From positions 1 through 64,000 of the forward strand of contig BDDC01000234.1 of the NCBI GenBank assembly GCA_001662425.1: a DNA stretch of 64,000 nt. The letters are read 5' to 3'. A model generated the notes under the pieces. It saw nothing but the letters and a program-made list of their open reading frames with translations. It ran no database searches and was not told the DNA's origin. This DNA comes from Chlamydomonas sphaeroides (Eukaryota; Chlorophyta; Chlorophyceae; Chlamydomonadales; Chlamydomonadaceae). A program made the position numbers and the translations under genes. Positions 12,101 through 23,820 of the stretch are shown one piece after another; position 1 is the first letter of the stretch; each line of letters opens with the position of its first letter.

Positions 12101-15100
12101 CGCATCCGCCTACAAGCGCAGCATGGCGGCCATCGACGCCCACCTGCAGCGCGCCGGCACGGAGCAGGAGGCGCGGCTGGAGGCGACGCGGCAGGCGCTG
12201 AGCGGAGAGGTGAGCACAGCGCGGCAGGGTGGGGCGGGTGGAACGGTGCCGGTACCTGGCCTGGCGCTGCGGTGTCTCACGCCGCTGTGTAGCCGTCGTG
12301 ACCCTGCAGCCCCCAGGTTCCCACCTTTCCTCACTGAACCTAAGCCCCTCCCCTCTATGTCCTAATGCCCCTCACCGCTCAGGCCGACGCCGCCCTGGCC
12401 CACGTGGTGTCGCTGGTGCCCAGCCACGTGGAGGACATGGGTCTGCTGGAGCGGCTGGACGCGCTGGTGGAGGGCGCGCGCAAGAAGGCGGCGGGCGAGC
12501 TAGACGCCAACAAGGTGCGGGCGGGGGGGCAGGAGGCAGGGGTGCTCGACCTGGCAGCGAGCGCGGACGCAGGACGGCCGCCGCGCGGCCACGGGTTGTA
12601 GCTGGCGCGACCCTTGCTGTTGGCACCCTGTCGTGAGCCTGCATGCCATCGTCTACTGCTCCCCTCGTCGCCGGCGCCCTGCTTGCAGGCGGTGGCCGCC
12701 TCCATCGCATCCCAGCTCGAGCGCATGGAGCAGCTGCTGGACGGGCGGAAGCAGCAGCCCGCAGCAGGCACCAAGCCCGGGGCTGTTGCCGGCGTGCGCT
12801 CGCCCCCGCGGCCCGGCGCCTTGCCCGGCCGCTCCTCGCCCTCGACCAGCTCCGCCTCGCCTGGCGGGCTGCGGCGGCCCGGCTCCGCCACGGCCTCTGG
12901 CTCGGCGGCCAACAGCTTCAGCGGCGGCCTGCCGTCGCAGCCCACAGCCGGGGCCCGGGGTCTGCGCGCCGGCTCCGACTCGGGCCCGGCGCCCGAGCCG
13001 GCGACGCCGCTGGAGCGATGCGCGGCCATCCTGCAGTGCGCGGACTCGCTGCGCCAGGCGCTGCTGCGGCAGGCCAAGGTGCTCGACTTTCTGCAGTCGA
13101 GCAGCCTGACGGCGCCGCCGGTGGACCTGCGCATCGACGCCGCCGGCGTCGACCCGCCGCCGCCGCCGCTGGGCGCCGAGGCACACGACGCGGGGTTCCC
13201 GCCGGGCAGCAGCCAGTCGCAGCGGCCGGGCACCAGCAGCAAGCCGCCTCCCGGCAAGGCAGCGGCGCCCGCTGCCAAGGCCCCCGCGCCGGGCAGCAAG
13301 GCTGCGGCGGCGGCAGCAGCGGCAGCGGCGGCGGCGGACGCCGTGGTGAAGCTGGCTACCGACGTGGAGGCAGTGATTGACGGCTGCAAGAAGGAGACGG
13401 AGGCAGTGGCGAAGGCCTACTACACGGCCAAGGTGGGGACGTGAGGTGCAGGGCAGGTACCAGGGGCTGCAGGGGACCGTCCAGCGGCAGGGCAGCACCC
13501 GCGTCAATGCGGGCCCAGTGTCCTGGCCGGATGCCTTCCGCGCTTTGGTATGCGTGGCCCCTGCATGACCCACCCAGAATGCGACGAATCTCACGCTGGC
13601 CCCATCCCAAACGTAATGACCCTTGGCGCTGCAGCCGCCACGTCACTGATCTTGTCTGCCCCCTGCTGGCTCTGCCCGCCCCTGCAGGACAAGTCGCGGC
13701 CCATCCGCTACCCGGCGCGCATTCCCGCCACCGTGGAGGAGATGCTGCTGCGCACCGACGGCGTGCTGGAGGGGCTGCGGCAGCAGACGCTGGGCTACGT
13801 GGGCGAGGCGGTCAAGGAGCTGCGCACGCAGGCACGAGCCCGGGCGGCTGCAGCACGGGCGGGGCTTGAAGCCAGGGGCGGGTGCAGGCGGTGCTGGCTG
13901 TGCTGGCGGTGTTGGCAAGTGCTGCAGGACGTTGCACCTCCCGCTGCTTCGCCAACTTGCGCCACCCCGCTCGATCGCGCCCCCATTCCGCAGGTCATCC
14001 GCGCCTACCGCTGCATGGAGCGGCTGCCCGCGGTGGCGCTGGCGCTGCTGGCGGAGCACGAGGCGGGGGTGCTGGACGAGGAGCACGTGGGGCTGGTGGG
14101 ATCGCTGGAGGGGCGACGCGGGGCGCTGCTCAAGCTGGTAGAGGTGCACCGGGGCAGCCTGCACCCGGGCATGATGATGCCGGCCAGGTGAGGGGGCGGA
14201 GGGGGAAGTTGGGCAGGGGATGGAGCGAGGGGGCGGGGGCCACGGCTAGATTGCAACAGCAGGCGAAGGGTATAGTGGGCGGGGCGGGCAGGGCGGGTAT
14301 GAGCGGCACGAGACGTGGTCTGGCTGCAGGGTCTGGCGCATGGGCTGGCTGAGTGGACGGGACACAGACGTGCGTGGAACACCTATCCTCCCCTTGGCTG
14401 CGCCCGGATGTCACCCCATGTCTCCTCTTGCCACCTCCTGCACGCAGGCGCTCCGAGCTGGCCGCCGTCAAGACCTCGGAGGCAGATCGCGCCTCGGCGC
14501 ACTCATCGCTGCTGCTGACGTACGGCACCCAGGTACGGCAGGAGGCAGGGCAAGCATCCTTCTCCCTCCCACACGCAACACGGCACTCCTGTCCTCGACC
14601 CAACCACGCGTTGCCACCTCGTCCTTCGCCTGCGCCCTACCCCGCTTGCCCGCCCTGGCCGCCCTGCAGGTGGTGGACATGGCCAAGCGCCAGGCGCCCA
14701 CACTGCAGGCCCGGCTGCTGCGGCTGGCCAGCCAGCTGGCGCAGCTGCTGGACAGCTTCGTCATGCCCTCCGACCTGCCGCCGCCGGGCGAGGGCGACGC
14801 GTGGGTGTACGACCTGCCGCACAAGGACGTCAAGCAGCTGCTGAGGCTGGCGCTGGCGCAGGTGGGGGCGGAGGGGTTATTTGCGAAAGGGTCAGGGAAG
14901 GTGCGAGAGACGGCTGCGGCGAAGGGATGCTGGGTGGCGTTTGCCCGAGCTGAGGGCGTTCCTGTGTGCCCCCGCCCTGACGCGCAGGCCGAGGCGGAGG
15001 TGGCGCCGCCGCCGCCGCCTGACCCTAAGGCGGCCAAAGCGGCCGCCGCCGCCAAGCCACCCGCTGGCGCCAAGGCGCCCGCCAAGCCCGGCAAGGCTGA

Positions 15101-15789
15101 CCCCACGCCGCCGCCCGTGGAGCGGCCCTTTGCGCCGGGCGAGTGGGCGCTGCCAGCAGGTGCGTTGCCGCCGGAGCGCCGCCTGGTATGGTTGGCACGC
15201 GGGGTCCGCGGCGCCGTGGAGCACACACCCGTGCTGTAACGACGCCCTGCATCGGCCCCATCCCCCAGGCAACTTCGACCTGGTCAGCCTGGGCTGGCTG
15301 GACGGCGAGGGCCGGCCGCCGCACGGCCTGCCCGCGCCGCCGCCGCCGCCGGTCGACCCGAGCCCTCCGCCCAAGAGCGCCAAGCCGGCGCCCGGCAAGA
15401 AGGACGCCCCGCCCAAGCCGGAGGGTGAGCTGGGCTGCGCTGGCAATGCGCGAGCACGGAACGCGATCGAACGGGCGGCTAGGGGGCTCCGCGGTTTCCT
15501 GTACGTCGCTGCGGCCGGCTGACGGGGCCCTGCTTGGCGCCCTGCCCTTTTATCCGCAGTGCCGCCCGGGCGGGAGCCGCTGGTGCCCGAGCCTGCCGCG
15601 CTGGCGGCGCTGGACACGCCGTGCCACCGCAGCGTGGTGCGGGCGTACCGTTCCGCGATCCAGCGCGTGGAGGAGGCGCTGCGAATCAAGATGAGCGGCC
15701 ACAGGCTTAGGCTGTCAAGCTGGGCCAAGGACGAGGAGCTGTGGGGCCGCACCTGGGCGCAGCTCGTGGGGAAGCTGGAGGGGCTATGA
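6186..15789 (+). CDS. CCDC180-like coiled-coil protein (DUF4455/DUF4456)
   Basis: 27 exons run from ATG 6186 to TGA 15787-15789 and join in phase to about 1670 residues, close to the roughly 1700 of animal CCDC180. Exons: 6186-6305, 6488-6751, 6935-7114, 7244-7339, 7551-7678, 7866-8012, 8211-8403, 8558-8680, 8897-8974, 9111-9237, 9416-9590, 9845-10130, 10306-10707, 10872-10993, 11174-11294, 11428-11586, 11822-11905, 12051-12209, 12383-12514, 12689-13432, 13688-13831, 13994-14187, 14448-14532, 14670-14861, 14988-15159, 15269-15424, 15560-15789. The N-terminal third follows the DUF4455 pattern (AILDNRRAYADLISRLQ, VWQQGHNKWRSL). The rest is charged helical coiled coil with Ala/Pro-rich inserts (10420-10620, 13250-13340, 15000-15110, 15330-15420). 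The family is linked to cilia; exact role unknown. The introns after 8680 and 13831 appear to begin with GC. Confidence 0.82.
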
Positions 15790-16209
15790 GCGGACTCGGG
15801 GGACGGGAACGTGCGCATAGCACGCGGCGCGCGCTGTGGAAGCGTGAGACGGGATGCAGGTGTCGCTTTGAACGTATCCGGTTTGAGCGTAGGCAAGGCA
15901 TGCGCCTGGAACGTGGAAGCGCTCCGAGCTGCATGTCAGACACATGCTGCCGAGCGGGGTGCGGAAGGTAGATGCTGGCGCAGCGGTTGAGGCAGAGGCT
16001 GTGTGATGTCGTTGTAATCGGCACAGGCACTGCTAGGGCTTGGCATGCAACTGAGCAGGCGCGAATGGCGGGAACGCGGAAAGGACACGACCCGAATTGT
16101 TTGCGTATCGATGCAAGTCCAGGCAGCCCCTTCACAAAAACATAACTTCAGGCCACTCTACCGACAGCTCCGCTACCGCTTTCACTCACCTGTTGCACCA
16201 TCCTTCGCC
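15790..16209. other. Spacer between CCDC180-like and rhamnose synthase genes
   Basis: Contains the 3' UTR of the upstream gene, with a green-algal polyadenylation motif TGTAA at 16013-16017, then the promoter and 5' UTR of the downstream gene. No other gene is supported. Confidence 0.55.
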
Positions 16210-18920
16210 ATGGCTGAGGCAAACGGCAAGCACGAGCCGGTGAGCGCTATGGCGCAGGTAGCAAGCTTCAGCTTTTATCGAAAGTAATCGAACGCCCGCT
16301 TCGGGGGGAGCTTCCTCGCGAAGCGCGATCTTTACTTGGCGCGCACGCGGCGAACCCGCTAACTCCGCCGGCCCTGATATACGTTCTATTTGACAGGTGT
16401 TCCTGATCTTCGGCAAGTCGGGATGGATTGGTGGGCTGCTGGCCGAGGAGCTGAAGAAGCAGGGCGCGACTTACCACCTCGCGGACGCTCGCCTGGTGAG
16501 CCTTGCCGCCACGGCAACCTCAGTGGTCTGCAACTGCGATGCGGCGTACTCGAGGGGTGCCTAGCGGCTCCTGCTCGGGAGCTGTCCGCTCGCACCACCC
16601 GCGACATGGCTGCTCCCTACCCCGACCTTCCGCCGTACCCGCCCACCTTGTAGGAGGACCGCGCGGCCATCGTGGCTGATATCGAGAAGGTGAGCTAAGT
16701 CGCGTGGTATGGGGCTGCGCTGACAGAGGGAGAGGGCCAGGTGAAGGGCAGCGTCCCAACTCAAGGTGGCTTGGCCCCAACGCTTACCTGCAACTTCATT
16801 TACCATCGCAGTACAAGCCGACCCACGTGCTTAACGCGGCTGGTGTGACGGGCCGCCCCAACGTGTGAGTGCATCGAAGAGGCACGGGAGGGCAGGACCA
16901 TTGGCAGGGCAACAGAAGCACGCGCCGCACAGACGGGTCCGTGGCCGTCCTATTGATGCGGCGCTGCCTCTTTGCATGAACGAGAACCCGGCACTGGTCA
17001 GCATCCCACCTTCGCTTGACGACCCTCATGTCTTGCCCATGGCTACTTGGCCCGTGTCCCCCTGCAACCCCGCTCTTACCCACGCTGACCTGCGCCATGC
17101 ACGTTGACGTGCGCTTCCTCCCTTCCCGCGCCCCCCTCAGCGACTGGTGCGAGACACACAAGCTGGAGACCATCCGCGCCAACGTCATCGGCTGCCTTAA
17201 CCTTGCCGACGTGTGCAACGCCAAGGGCATCCACATGACGTACTATGGCACGGGCTGCATCTTTCACTACGACGACGACTTCCCGGTGGACAGCGGCAAG
17301 GGCTTCAAGGAGAGCGACAAGCCCAACTTCACCGGTTCCTACTACTCGCACACTAAGGTGCGCGGATGGGCTGCCCATCGACGGGCACAGGGGGAAAGGT
17401 CTAGCCCGCAGTGCGGGGAAGCATGTGGTTCGGGAGGAATGTGGGTCGGGCAATGGTTCAGCCTGCAAGACATGAGTGCGGCTCATGACTGCTCGCGCCC
17501 CGCCCGTGCCCCTCATCCCGACAGGCCATCGTGGAGAACCTGATCAAGGAGTACCCCAACGTGCTCACCCTGCGCGTGCGCATGCCCATCGTCCCCGACA
17601 TGACCTACCCCCGCAACTTCATCACCAAGATCATCAAGTACGACAAGGTACGGCGCAGGAGCGGCATGACGAATGGCATGATAACGGCGACCTGGGCCTG
17701 TGCATCCCACGGCAGCTGCAGCTGCAGGCAGCTTGCTGTGCGCCGGCAGCAGCTGCGTGGGTCCGGGAGCCGCAGGATATGTGGGCCTACGTGGCGCGGT
17801 GGCTCGCAAGGGCGCAATGGCGGCAGGAACCACAATGTGCTGCTGCTGGAAGCCCCGCTAACGGTCCGCGCTGCCGGCCCGTCCGCCAGGTGATCAACAT
17901 CCCCAACTCCATGACGGTGCTGCCGGAGCTGCTGCCCCTGTCCCTCGAGATGGTGCGAAGGGGCCCCAGGGGGCTGCACCAGGCGGCCGAGCTGGACGCG
18001 CTCTTTGAGCGTACCGTACATACTGCTGTGCGCATGAGATGCGTGCGCTTCCTGCCTGCCGTCTGCTTTAGGCCAAGCGCGGCCTGACGGGCATCATGAA
18101 CTTCACCAACCCGGGCGCCGTCAGCCACAACGAGGTGCGCCGCCGCTGGGTCGATGTCACGAGCGAGCAGCTGGCGTAGCGTGCTTCTACTGGCAGCGAG
18201 TTGCTGCACCCGGGTGGCCTGCATACAAGGTGCTTGGGCCCCCCCTTGCCCCGGTGCGCCTCTTGTCAACCCAATGCCGATCCTCTTGCTGACCCTGCCT
18301 GCGCGCTGTCGTGCCCTTGTCCTGCCGTTGTCATGACAGATCCTGCAGATGTACAAGGACTACGTGGACCCCGAGTTCACCTGGTCCAACTTCTCCGTTG
18401 AGGAGCAGGCCAAGGTCATTGTGGCGCCGCGCTCCAACAACCTGCTCGACACGGCCCGGGTGAGCCGGGCAACCCCTGGGGCAGCCCGGAGCAGCGCCGG
18501 AAAGGGCAAAGCGCGCTTACGGGCCCGTGTCATATATGCCCCCCGGATCGTGCTGTGCTGATGCTGGGGCGTGCTCCGACCCGATCTCTCATCACAGATA
18601 TCTGGGGAGTTCCCGGAGCTGCTGCCCATCCGCGAGTCGCTCATCAAGTACGTCTTCGAGCCCGCCGCGGCCAAGGTGAGCCGACGGGATAGGGGGCAGG
18701 GGGACGGCGAGCAAGGGGAGTGCAGCGGCGCGAGGGCATGCGCCATGGGGCAGTCGGTGCAGCGCTTGTATGACTCGCTGGCCTCGACAGCCAAGCGCGT
18801 GGCAGACATTGCACGTGGAGTGCCCTTCATCCTGCTTTTTAATTTCCGCGTTCTTATGTTCTCATCGCCCTGCAGAAGGAGGAGGTGATGAAGGCGGTCC
18901 GCGAGATGCGCGGCCGGTGA
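16210..18920 (+). CDS. UER1: Nucleotide-rhamnose synthase/epimerase-reductase (NRS/ER, UER1-like)
   Basis: Eleven exons: 16210-16257, 16397-16495, 16654-16689, 16812-16864, 17141-17357, 17525-17647, 17890-17952, 18072-18134, 18340-18459, 18598-18675, 18876-18920. They join in phase to about 314 residues. The protein is an extended SDR (Rossmann) enzyme. It has VFLIFGKSGWIGGLLAEEL (nucleotide-binding glycine motif), VLNAAGVTGRPNVDWCE, the catalytic tyrosine-lysine pair in GSYYSHTK, and MNFTNPGAVSHNE. These match plant NRS/ER and the C-terminal half of RHM. The enzyme makes UDP- or dTDP-L-rhamnose in the cytosol by 3,5-epimerisation and 4-reduction of the 4-keto-6-deoxyglucose intermediate. No dehydratase domain is fused to it here, so that step must come from another gene. 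Exon 3 codes for only 12 residues. The ATG (CGCCATGGCT) has a strong algal start context. Confidence 0.95.
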
Positions 18921-19701
18921 GGCCAAACAGGCCTTGTCAGGCAACAACGCAGGCGTGGTGCTGGGGTGGCTGCAGGAGTCTGTGGCGGCGGTGTGAGGAG
19001 CGCAACGCTGGAGCTGGAGCGGATGGGGGCCGTGCGCGGCAGGGGGCGCTGGGCGGAGCGGCGCGCGCAGTGGATGAAGTGTGCATAGCGTGATCTGCAC
19101 CGGTCTTTGTGTGGGGGCATGGAGGGTGATGGGTGAGAACGTGTCGTCTGTACAGCAGGTGCCGTGTACATGCCGAATGATGTGGGCGGGGAGCGGCCGG
19201 GATAAAGTAGCGCGTGGTCCGGGGGTCATTGCAATGCTGCAACAGAGACATGCATACCGACTACGAGGCATGGTCCTCATGGCATTGACACCGCAGGAGG
19301 ACACTGTGACCCCACAGCCCAGCTACCGGACACCACACGAAACCACAACGCATGCGGCGGCAATCCCCCTCGCAGCGTGTCCCACACCGATGACCAGCAC
19401 CTGCCGATAAACGCATGCCACCCGTACAAGACACGTTGTACTCACGAATAAGCCTGTGCCTTGTGCCAGGCCTGCGCGCTGCGCTCTGCCTGCACACCCA
19501 GCTGGGCCACATACATTGGCGGGGACGATCTGAACGGCGGCGCTGGGTTTTGCTTCCCGCACCGGCGCACCTAAACGCATCCCTGCTTTGCATGCACGAC
19601 CGACGGGTCATCAACCCTGGATGTGCCGCGCGCGTCGTGCTTACTATATGTTACCTACAAGTGAACACACACGCTGTCCACGGGCCCCCGCCTCCCCCGC
19701 C
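18921..19701. other. Spacer between two convergent genes
   Basis: Lies between the stop of the rhamnose synthase (+) and the stop of the F-box-like gene (-), so it should hold two 3' UTRs. I see no repeat, RNA gene or credible coding region. Confidence 0.5.
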
Positions 19702-22347
19702 TCAATCGTCCTCCTCACTGTCCGAGTCCACGCCGTACCCCAGGCCGCCCAGGCCGCCCCCGAAGCCGCCGCCGCCTAAGCCGCTGCTGTCGCTGGCGCT
19801 GCCGCCGCTGCCAAAGGGGTCCTCCTCGCCCGAGAAGGCCGCCGCCATGCTCTCCACGCCCACCGCCACCAGCCCCGCCGCCAGCCCCCGGCCCGCCAGC
19901 TGCCCCTCCAGCGCCGCGCCCGCCTCGGCCCACTCGCGGCCCCAGTCCCAGTCATCGGCGTAGCCCGTCAGCGCCACGCCGCGGCGCAGCCCGCCCCCGG
20001 CCTGCGCGTCCTGGCACAGCGCCACCAGCCCGCCGATGGCCGCCTGCACCACCGCGCCGGCGCCGTCGGAGTAGGCCGGCGCCAGCGCCCAGCGCGGCAG
20101 CTCCCCGGACGCGGTGCCGCCGGGCGCCATCCAGGGCTCCACATCGAGGCACAGCCGGGCGAGGCGCGGCATGGGCGCCAGGCGGCGCAGCTGGGGCCAG
20201 GGCCAGCAGCAGCCGCTGAGCGTCAGCTCCTGTGGGGGCGCAGCGGGGAGAGCAAGCGTGTGGCTGCGAAGGCAACACACTGGCTTGGGGAGCTGGGCCG
20301 TGGCGCGTGGCGCGTGTGCTGCCGGGCAGAGCGGAGGGAGGACAGCCGCCGCAGGCCGCCCTGCGGTGTCAGGCGCTCACCTCGACCGGGGCCAGCACCT
20401 GCGCCAGGCAGCGCAGGTCATTTGCAGGCAGCGCCAGCCCCGCCAGGTCCAGGCGAGCTGCGCACACGCCGCCCAGCCCCGCCAGCCAGCCGGCGTGCGA
20501 GCCTCCCGCGCCCGCGCCGCGCAGCGGCGCGCCCAGCCCGGCCGCGTAGCCCCCGTGCTGGAACCACAGGTTGAGCGCCGGGCCAGGCCCCGAGGCGGGG
20601 CTGGCAGCACCGGCAGGGGCAGCACCCTGTGGCGTTGCTGCTGCAGCGGCGGCGCTGGCAGGCCCCGTCGTCGCCCGGGCCGCGTCGGCGGCGGCGCGCG
20701 GCCGCCACCAGCTGCCGACGCAGGCCAGCGCGCGGCGCAGCAGCTGCTCGCCAGGTGGGGTCAGCGCACGGCCCCTGCCGCCCGCGCAGGGCTGCACGTG
20801 GCGCTCCAGCAGCCCCGTCAGCGACACCGTCAGCTCCTGCGGCCGGCTGCTGCCCAGCACCAGCTGCAGACCACCGCCTGCGCCGCCATCCGGCGGCGTG
20901 CCCGCCCTGGCTTCCGGCTGCTCCGCCTGCTGCCGCTGCTGCCGCCGCTGCTGCCAGGCGTGCAGCGCAGCCAGTGCTTCCACGCGCTGGGTCCCGCCGT
21001 GCAGCTCCAGCCGCCTCAGGCTTGCCGGCAGTGCCAACGCCGCCTTGCCGGACCCCTCGGCCGCATCCGCCTCGCCCTCCTCCTTTTCCTCTTCCCCTTC
21101 CCCTTGCTCCTCCTCGTCATCGTCGCCCTCCTCTTCCTCACTCTCCTCCTCCTCGCTCTCCTCCTCCTCGCTCTCCTCCTCCTCTCCGTCCGAGTCCGCA
21201 GACCACCCCGCCACCCGCAGCTCCTCCGCCTCCAGCGCCTGCAGCCCCGGCGGCCCCTCGCAGCCGCTGCCCCGGCCCACCAGCACCCCGCCCCGCGGCA
21301 CTGCCAGCCGCTGCAGCGACGTCAGCACGCTCAGCTGCCCAAGCTGCAGCGGCCTTGCGCGTCCGGCGTCCGGCAGCCGCAGGCTGGTGAGGGCACCGAG
21401 GCCAGCCAAGCAAGCATCCGAGAGGCCAGGCTCCGAGGCGGCAGTAGCGGGCGTGTTGAAGCGGAGCTTGAGCTCCTGAAGCGAGCCCAGCCGCGACAGC
21501 AGCGCGCACAGCCCCGCCGCGTCCGGCAGGCCTCCGCGGCGCGCCCACTCGATGCTGAGCGAGCGCAGGCCGGAGCACAGCGGCAGCGCCCTGGCCAGCG
21601 CGCGCGGCACGGCGCGGAGGCCCTCGAGGCTGAGCTGGCTGGGGCCAGGGCAGGCGGAGCCGGCGGAGCCGGCGCTGGGCCGCGCGACGGCACCGTCGGT
21701 GCCTGCAGCCTTGGTGGCGTCGGCGGGGCTGGCGTCGGCGAAGAGCAGGCGCAGGCTGGCGGCCGCGGCCTCGCAGGCGTTGGTGCCGCAGCCGAGGAGC
21801 TTGACCTTCCGTAGCTGGGGGAAGAGGGCGCGGGCGGCGGAGGCAACGGCGGGCGTGGTGTGCGCCGCGTGCAGCCTCAGGACGCGCGTGGGCAGCGTGG
21901 GCGAGGCGCTGCCCGCCAGCGCCGCAGCCATGGCCTCCAGGACCGCAGCTCTGCGTTGCGACGGGGCCAGACAGGGCGGCTGAGGGGACAGGTGAAATGA
22001 TGGCCCGCGAGCGGCACGAACTCAACCCCTCTGCTTTACCCAGCTGCTTACGCGTTGGGGCTGGCGATGGAGATGGCCGTCGGCCGGCAGCCCCGAAGCA
22101 CCATGCCACGGGCGAAGTCCGCGCCGCCGAGGCCGACCGCCATGTCGCGGATGGTGAGGTGCTGGCAGCAACTGTCATGGGCATCGCGAGTCGCTCGGCA
22201 AAGCGCTCGCAGCTTGCAGAGTGCGCGTGGCTCAAGGCGAGCTATGAGGTTCAGGTGCAGGTCTCTAGAATCGAGCACCTGCAGCAACGCCGACAAGGCC
22301 GAGGGGCGCGCCATGCCGGCGCGCATATCGCGCTGTGTGCCGGCCAC
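19702..22347 (-). CDS. F-box-like, leucine-rich protein with poly-acidic tract
   Basis: Exons 22347-22052, 21950-20381 and 20229-19702 join in phase to about 797 residues. The first exon (LLQVLDSRDLHLNLIARLEP, then LCKLRALCRATRDAH) looks like a degenerate F-box helix bundle. The middle has loose leucine-rich repeats such as LCSGLRSLSIEWA, LGSLQELKLRF and LTSLQRLAVP. These are interrupted by a glutamate/serine tract (coded at 21187-21060) and Ala/Gly-rich linkers. The tail is Gly-rich and ends in DSDSEEDD. F-box LRR proteins usually select substrates for SCF ubiquitin ligases; that role is inferred. The acceptor at 21951/21950 was chosen over the earlier CAG at 21980 because only the former keeps the frame. 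Substrate and ligase partners cannot be read from sequence. Confidence 0.7.
21129..21187 (-). repeat. In-frame 15-bp tandem repeat coding Glu-Glu-Glu-Glu-Ser
   Basis: On the minus strand a GAG-GAG-GAG-GAG-AGC type unit repeats about four times inside the long exon of the F-box-like gene, giving an EEEES array. It continues into a longer Asp/Glu/Gly-rich stretch. Such codon repeats expand and contract readily. Confidence 0.75.
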
Positions 22348-23820
22348 GAGAATTTCAACGTAAATATCACGCTACGTAGCATGTTGTCGCATCCTAGCGC
22401 CCGGCACGATTGGGGCCGTACCCGCACGCCGTCACAATCTAGGACGCTCCTCACTTTCCCGCGACCGCCAATAGGGGGAAGCCAGCTTGGACGCAGGCCC
22501 GAGCAGCCATACTTGAGACTGTCACTGCTTTGGCCCCACGCTGCCATCTGCGCTTATGTTTGCTGCGTGGGGTGGAGCGACAGCCTGCCTAGAGAAAGGT
22601 CACCCATGGCCCAGGATGCCTGAGTCGCAGCGGAGCACAGCGCTGTGCTACGTGTCGCTATCATGCGCCAGCCTAGAATTGCTTTCCTGCCTCTTGTAGG
22701 AGCTGCGAGGCTCTTGACAGCACCCGGTCCAGACGATTGTATACGCCCCGAAGCAGGCGCCTCTGGCCTTCCGGGCGCGGCTTTCCTTTGCCCCTCCACG
22801 TCACAGCCACGCCGCATAGGGGCCCTGTCATAAGCTCGATCCTTGCTCTCGTGGGTTCAGGTTGGCTCGCCCCACTCGGCTGCCGGTTTCGTCTACAGAC
22901 GACCGCGCTGTGTACAGGACGTGAGGCGCGTTCAAGTGTCCCAACACTGCGGAACGTACGTAGCGTTGCTGGCACGTGCGTGCGGCTGTTGGGCAGAGTG
23001 CAGTCCTGCCGTTATAGGCAGACCGGGCCAGGAGGGCCCGCCCGGTCTGCCTATAACCTCCTGGACCGGGCGGCTAGGTCCGGCCCGTGGGGTGAGGGCA
23101 CAGAGGTCGGTGTGCCCGAGACCCCTTGATAGCCCCGACGACAACCGCATAATGACCGACTGTTTGCGTCTGGTCTGGGTGGCCTCTTTTTGGGGCGAGC
23201 CATGCACCCATGCGCAGCTGGGGAGGTTTATGTAGCGTGGGATAGTGTCGGCTTCCTGCTCATCTTCGTGTTGTGCAACGACCTGTTGCCTTCTGCTACA
23301 TGCTATCCTGTGGCTTTAGGTGCTAAGAGGCTCGTGAAGGTGTGAGATTCATTGCAACAGTGCGGAACTGTGGTTGAAACGGAAGGATTCTGGCGGCGCC
23401 GGGGGGGAAACTGCGGGGGCGTGGAGAGCGTGGGTTGTGAAGCCGACCCCCGGGTCCCAAGTAGGTTCTACTCGTTTCAAGGCAATATGAGATATGAAGA
23501 GTTGTAATTTTTATCTTGTGGAAGCCGTTGTCGAGGTTGCGCTCTGTGCCGTGTTAGCCGCTCTGTGCTGTGTTAGCAGCTCGCCAGGCCTCCTGGACAT
23601 CCTAAGCAGGTCATGCCCACGATCAGTAGGCAGGCTGGCCGACTGGGAGGGGCTTTGGCGCTGCGGTCAAGCGTGCAGGCATGGGCTGCATGCAGACTCG
23701 CTTTCCCCGTTGCGTCCTCACCGCGTACACCCAGACGTTACTTGCATACATAGCACAACAGACAGGCCGGTAAGCTGCAGCACATAGCCAAAGCGCAGCG
23801 CCGAGCCTCCAATTGCCACT
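22348..23820. promoter_or_regulatory. Divergent intergenic region, F-box-like (-) / HDAC (+)
   Basis: About 1.47 kb without a credible gene. It must carry the promoters and 5' UTRs of both flanking genes. A strong hairpin at 23011-23057 is listed separately. Open frames here are short and lack recognisable domains. Confidence 0.5.
23011..23057. repeat. Perfect 18-bp inverted repeat (hairpin)
   Basis: GTTATAGGCAGACCGGGC (23011-23028) is repeated exactly as its reverse complement at 23040-23057, with an 11-base loop. Transcribed, it would form a very stable stem-loop. It could be a cruciform, a small inverted-repeat element or a regulatory RNA structure. Confidence 0.85.

Noticed and set aside
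20114..21814. 566-residue open frame on the plus strand
   Set aside because: It is antisense to the F-box/LRR exon, rich in Arg/Gln/Pro as expected for a shadow of GC-rich coding DNA, and has no recognisable domain.
22795..22870. GGGTTCAGG resembling a tRNA T-loop
   Set aside because: The surrounding bases do not fold into a cloverleaf.
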